From Tritrichomonas musculus (Eukaryota; Parabasalia; Tritrichomonadida; Tritrichomonadidae): a DNA stretch of 64,000 nucleotides. Positions 59,925 to 64,000 of the stretch are shown one piece after another; within the stretch, counting starts at the first letter, position 1, and every line of letters begins with the position of its first letter. Both the position numbers and the translations under genes were made by a program. The notes under the pieces are model-generated. The model did not search any database, was not told where the DNA came from, and saw nothing but the letters and a program-made list of their open reading frames with translations. The DNA lies in NCBI GenBank assembly GCA_039105265.1, contig JAPFFF010000003.1:7750001-7814000 (forward strand), read 5' to 3'.

Positions 59925-60055
59925 AGCAGGGATTCCAAATGGAATTACAGTTGAATGAAATATTTGAATGGATATATCAGAAAAATTGAGAAGATTCGCA
60001 CCTTGAACTTCTAATGAGATTACTTCGTTCAAGGTGCAATTGTGATTAAAAGATC
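59925..60055 (-). pseudogene. Short unidentified coding-like fragment
   Basis: The minus strand reads CTLNEVISLEVQGANLLNFS and then DISIQIFHSTVIPFGIPAG in one frame, with composition richer than the surroundings. No start, stop or domain is visible. It may be a remnant of a gene or element. Confidence 0.25.
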
Positions 60056-60481
60056 AAAGTAATTATTTAAATAAAATAATCATTAGATAATATTGAAAGG
60101 AAAACTTGATTCAGAAATTGCATGTGAATCAGGAAAGTTTAATGTAAATTAGAAAATAAGGATTTATAGCTGGCATCTGGGAAATTAGCTTTTTATTAAA
60201 AATATATATTGTAAAAAAAGCCAAACAAAAAGTTGTATCGTTCAATTGAAAATTTATCCTTTAGCATTTGATATAAATCTTAAAAAAAATTAAAGAATTG
60301 CTCATCATTTTTGTCTTTAATTCTTCCGGACTCATTGATTGGAATCATGGATAGAGCTTTTTACAAAAGTGCCAAAAAAATTTTGCAAATATAATATTTT
60401 TTCCAGAATTTATCAATAGCACAAAAAAATAAAAAGCATTTTAATGAACAAGATAAAATAAAGAATAGGTAGTATTTATTT

Positions 60482-61744
60482 TTATAATTCACTATCATCA
60501 GTAGTATATTTATATTTTTCTTCTTTTCCATCTGTATCTTCATCTGTGCTTTCTCCATCCTTTTTTGGTTCTGTAATCATAAAATATCCAAATATTATAC
60601 TAAAAATACACACTGCTAAGAAAAATATTGAAACTCCAAACATTTTCATTGTTTTTTTCATTGATGGGAAAACCATCACCATTATAAAAGAAAAAACCCA
60701 ATTTGCAATCACACAAACTGAGTTTGCAGCTGAACGAATGTCTGCATCGAACATTTCTGACACAATAAACCAACATATTGAATTAATTCCGTATCCTGAA
60801 CCCAAAAAATAAATAAAAATGCAAACAACAGGGAGAACATTTGACCATTTAAATTTTTCATTCAATGCGAGGAGCAAAAAACCAAGTCCACAAATTGCAG
60901 ATGATATGATCCACACAATTCTTCGACCAAGTCGTTCAACTGTCAAAAAATTAATAGAAATTGAAATAAATTGAGCTGCAATTGCAATTGCCGATTGAAA
61001 ATTAGGATTCAAGTCGAGTCCAGCTTCACTCATAATAATTGAAATATTTGTGAGAATTCCACTAATTCCACCGAATTGTGTAATAAACATTAAAGTAATA
61101 CCAACTATGAGACCCTTTGCATATTTCGGCTTAAAAACTGCTATTGTTGGCTTTTCATCAATATTTCCTTGTTTTGCATCAGGAGATTCTATAATAAACC
61201 AGATCAAAATACCTTGTAATGCACTTGTTGCTGCACCAACATAATTTAATTCGTTATAGGTTAAGTAAGGACCAAGAATTGAACATAAAATGTTACCAAA
61301 AACAACACCAAATTGATTCATTGAACCAAAAACGCCCGAATAACCTGAAGGAGCAATTTCAACTAAATACATCGGACAAATTACAATAAAGGCACCAAGT
61401 GGAAGACCACATAATGCTCTTGTAATAATACCTGCAATAATGCTAACTTTGGTAAGACAATTTAAAAGCCACGCGACAACTGCTATGCAATCAATTACAA
61501 AAACAGTTTTTTTTCGACTTCCGTTGAATTTTGATATTGTAATCTTTGTAATATAACAACCAATAATTGCTGATAAAAAAGGAATTGAACTGTAGAGAAC
61601 CCATTTAATATTGGTATCAGTTAAATTGTATAATCCTCTAACTTGATCTCCAATTGATGATGTATAAACTCCAATCAAGCCAAAGTCTATTGAACCAATC
61701 ATTAAAACAAGAGCATATGCCAAGTTAATGTTGCAAATTTCCAT
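60482..61744 (-). CDS. MFS sugar-transporter-like protein (420 aa)
   Basis: The start is the first ATG (61744, MEICNINLAYALVLMIGSID); the longer open frame uses a non-ATG codon. About 12 hydrophobic segments are visible. Sugar-porter traits: RALCGLPLGAFIVICPMYLV, EIAPSGYSGVFGSMNQFGVV (loop after helix 4), FIIESPDAK (PESPR-like end of helix 6), VERLGRRIV (D/E-R-x-G-R-R) and a GxGYGINSICWFIVSEMF segment like helix 10. The cytosolic C-terminus is acidic (KDGESTDEDTDGKEE). It probably imports hexoses at the plasma membrane, in line with the fermentative life of trichomonads. Confidence 0.92.
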   Translation of the reverse strand: MEICNINLAYALVLMIGSIDFGLIGVYTSSIGDQVRGLYNLTDTNIKWVLYSSIPFLSAIIGCYITKITISKFNGSRKKTVFVIDCIAVVAWLLNCLTKVSIIAGIITRALCGLPLGAFIVICPMYLVEIAPSGYSGVFGSMNQFGVVFGNILCSILGPYLTYNELNYVGAATSALQGILIWFIIESPDAKQGNIDEKPTIAVFKPKYAKGLIVGITLMFITQFGGISGILTNISIIMSEAGLDLNPNFQSAIAIAAQFISISINFLTVERLGRRIVWIISSAICGLGFLLLALNEKFKWSNVLPVVCIFIYFLGSGYGINSICWFIVSEMFDADIRSAANSVCVIANWVFSFIMVMVFPSMKKTMKMFGVSIFFLAVCIFSIIFGYFMITEPKKDGESTDEDTDGKEEKYKYTTDDSEL

Positions 61745-62937
61745 TTCTTGAATAAAAATAATGAATTTAATGTGAAGCCATGTTTTGAAAAAGAAAACAT
61801 CAAATATATGAGGAAAAAATATATAAATATTTGTGGTTATTTTTAATCTTTTCAATTTTTCAGAATAATTTCAATTCTCCGTTGGTAAAGATTATGATGT
61901 TTAACCCCTCCTGAAATAAAAATAGTTCTTTATAATACATATTTTAAATAAATAAATGCAATTATAGAGTAAGAACTAAAAATAAAAACAATCTCTGTTA
62001 AGTTTTTGAATTATATGAAAAGTATAAGGATTATTTTTATAAATATTTTTGAATAGAATAAAAAAGTATTAAGAATTTTTGATAAATATTTTTGAATAGT
62101 ATGCAAAGTGTGAGAAAATTTTTCATAAATATTTTATATTCCTTTCAAATTTTTTCAATGATCAATCAATTGATTTAATATGTTTTATGACAAAATATCA
62201 TTATATCTTTTAACGTTTTTATAGAAATAATTCACTTTTTAATTTTTATTTAATTTTTTAAAATAATTAATATAAAATTTGATTAAAAATTGTATTTTTT
62301 TTTTTTTTAAATAATAAATTGATCCAAATTTACAAATCAAGAAATAAAATGATAAATGATGCTATTATATTTATTATTAGGCATAAACTTATGCTAATGA
62401 ATTCAAATTATTATTCTTAATTAAGCTATGATAATTGAAACTATTTGATTACTTTGATGATGTTTTTGGGTTTTATATATCTATAAATCATTTACTTTTG
62501 ATGAATATATTGCTTTTTATGAGTAATTACAACCAAAAATTTTGTTTCCAATATCTTCTGATTCTCATTTCAAAATAATCTTGGATATTAATTTTTACAA
62601 AAAGAATAATAATAAAAGCATCGAGCACTTTCTCTTATGCATTTTAGTTTTTTTCAGAATTTAATCAATTTTACAGCTACTCATGGCATTTTTTGCAAAA
62701 TTGCAAAAAAGTTTCATCCTTTTTTTTATTATGTACGATACAAGGTCAATATTGGCCTTAACCTCCGGGGTATGGCACATAATAATAATTATAAAAAAAA
62801 GGTTATATACAGAAAAGAATATGATAGAATTATCTCAATTTCTTCATTATTTTCTTTGCATGTATATTTAAGAAATTTTTATTAAAAAAAAAAGTATATC
62901 CCTATTATTTAAATTTAGAATAGTTGAAACAACAATT
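61745..62937. other. AT-rich gene-poor spacer
   Basis: Repeated short segments such as ATAAATATTTTTGAATAG occur at 62039-62100. I find no gene or RNA feature. Confidence 0.4.
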
Positions 62938-64000
62938 TCATGTTTTTAAGACTTTTGTTGATGAAGAAGGAATTGGCAATTTCTTCAAATTAGAGCAACG
63001 TCTAAAGACTTCTTTTCCAAATGAAACAACAGAATTGGGAATGATTATTGACTCAAGTCTTGAGCATTCATTGAAAGCATTATTTCCAATTGACTTTACA
63101 GAAGATGGAATTTCAATGTGCTTCAATGACAAGCAACTTTGAAAAGTGTAACCTGCAATTTCAGTCACAGAAGAAGGGATGTTGACTTCCATCAATAATT
63201 CACAATAATTGAAAGCACTCTTTCCTATTCTTGTTACAGAATTTGGAATCGTTATTTGCTTCAAATTCTTGCATTGTTCGAAAGTACCTTCTGCAATTTC
63301 ATTTACAGAAGAAGGGATGTTGACTTCCATCAATAATTCACAATAATTGAAAGCACTCTTTCCTATTTTTGTTACAGAATTTGGAATCGTTATTTGTTTC
63401 AAATTCTTGCATTGTTCGAAAGTACTTTCTGCAATTTCAGTCACAGAAGAAGGGATGTTGACTTCCATCAATAATTCACAATAATTGAAAGCACTCTTTC
63501 CTATTTTTGTTACAGAATTTGGAATCGTTATTTGCTTCAAATTCTTGCATTGTTCGAAAGTACTTTCTGCAATTTCAGTCACAGAAGAAGGGATGTTGAC
63601 TTCCATCAATAATTCGCAATAATTGAAAGCACTCTTTCCTATTCTTGTTACAGAATTTGGAATCGTTATTTGTTTCAAATTCTTGCATTGTTCGAAAGTA
63701 CCTTCTGCAATTTCATTTACAGATAGTGGAATTATTACTTGATCCAATGAATAACAACAAAAGAAAGCCTTCTTTCCAATCTTTGTTACATGAGTCGAAA
63801 TTGTTACATGTTGCAATGAATGGCAAAGTTGAAAAGCCTCTTCTTCAATTATCGTCACAGAATCAGGTATATCGACTGTGGTGAGTGAATTGCATCCACT
63901 AAATAAATTCTTGGAGATTTCTGTAATGAAAGGAGGAAATTCATACGACTTCATTGTACTATATCCATCAAGCCATCCCTTATCATTTGTAAGACCAGGA
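62938..64000 (-). CDS. BspA-like LRR protein, 5' end outside window
   Basis: The frame is open from the right window edge (PGLTNDKGWLDGYSTMKSYE) to a TGA/TAA near 62938, and the ATG at 63954 is probably internal. Thirteen or so TpLRR repeats (SVTKIGKSAFNYCELLMEVN; SVTEIAESTFEQCKNLKQIT) form the visible protein, with a non-repeat tail (FRRCSNLKKLPIPSSSTKVL). Four 46-residue double repeats are almost identical. There is no transmembrane segment at the C-terminus, so it is either cytosolic or secreted; the N-terminus needed to decide is outside. Confidence 0.88.
   Translation of the reverse strand, partial: PGLTNDKGWLDGYSTMKSYEFPPFITEISKNLFSGCNSLTTVDIPDSVTIIEEEAFQLCHSLQHVTISTHVTKIGKKAFFCCYSLDQVIIPLSVNEIAEGTFEQCKNLKQITIPNSVTRIGKSAFNYCELLMEVNIPSSVTEIAESTFEQCKNLKQITIPNSVTKIGKSAFNYCELLMEVNIPSSVTEIAESTFEQCKNLKQITIPNSVTKIGKSAFNYCELLMEVNIPSSVNEIAEGTFEQCKNLKQITIPNSVTRIGKSAFNYCELLMEVNIPSSVTEIAGYTFQSCLSLKHIEIPSSVKSIGNNAFNECSRLESIIIPNSVVSFGKEVFRRCSNLKKLPIPSSSTKVLKT
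63170..63725. repeat. 138-bp tandem repeat array (double LRR units)
   Basis: Four near-identical units of 138 bp with landmarks AGAAGAAGGGATGTTGACTT, CCATCAATAATTCACAATAA and TTACAGAATTTGGAATCGTT encode pairs of LRRs. Most differences between units are single third-position changes or ACC/ACT alternations, showing homogenisation. Confidence 0.93.

Noticed and set aside
62637-62885. 82-codon plus-strand frame in the spacer before the last LRR gene
   Set aside because: It is Phe/Lys/Asn-rich with an alternative-frame twin of equal length; no conserved motif, so treated as chance in AT-rich DNA.

Overview
The window is AT-rich nuclear DNA of a parabasalid (trichomonad) protist, most likely a Tritrichomonas-type species. 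The evidence is the gene content. There are several BspA-like leucine-rich-repeat (TpLRR) genes, TKL-type kinases with an N-terminal BTB-like region or a C-terminal LRR region, DUF3447-type ankyrin proteins, a BTB plus F5/8-type-C protein, many gene relics, and many DNA transposons. Genes are short, apparently intronless, on both strands, and separated by very AT-rich spacers with long poly-A/T runs. No trichomonad intron signature (GTATGT...ACTAACACACAG) was seen. The species call is an inference; no rRNA is present to confirm it.

Layout. 1-9.4 kb: the end of one gene, a MULE-related repeat, a Tc1/mariner MITE, Sel1 and LRR relics, and a BTB/coiled-coil/pseudokinase/GTPase fusion. 9.4-15.1 kb: a giant with three kinase domains, an LRR relic and a DUF3447 ankyrin gene. 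15.7-18.5 kb: ankyrin relics and a decayed cysteine-rich type I membrane receptor-like gene. 18.8-22.6 kb: an NRBP/WNK-like pseudokinase, a BTB-F5/8C gene, tRNA-Leu(CAG) and a Lys/His-tailed protein. 23.2-31.1 kb: a transposon block with a relic IS5/DDE_4 transposase and then a pogo-like element that contains a nested 4.3-kb hAT element. The hAT transposase begins with a bromodomain-like region. 31.3-38.5 kb: a GT31-like glycosyltransferase, tRNA-Ile(GAT), a TIR element, a Myb/U-box-like gene and a kinase-coiled-coil-LRR fusion. 39-42.6 kb: a MULE transposase relic, a MULE-type MITE inside a gene relic with a 10-bp target duplication, and a virus-like fossil. 42.9-47.8 kb: a large BTB/coiled-coil/LRR gene, 70-bp tandem repeats and a metallo-beta-lactamase gene flanked by a duplicated 3' end. 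48.5-55.5 kb: an RCC1-like relic, a PPP phosphatase, a PNPOx-like flavoprotein, a ubiquitin-like-fold candidate and a coiled-coil protein resembling the flagellar QRICH2/DUF4795 group. 56-64 kb: a recent tandem gene duplication with a 7-bp microsatellite expansion, tRNA-His(GTG), ribosomal stalk protein P2, an MFS sugar transporter and the start-proximal part of another LRR gene running off the window.

There is no operon logic. What unites the region is expansion and decay of trichomonad signalling and surface families (kinase, BTB, LRR, ankyrin), with turnover by tandem duplication and DNA transposons. The strongest candidates for new biology are the bromodomain-hAT transposase, the BTB-pseudokinase-GTPase fusion and the pseudo-active-pseudo triple kinase. 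All coordinates come from reading the sequence by eye; family assignments are motif-based and were not searched against databases.
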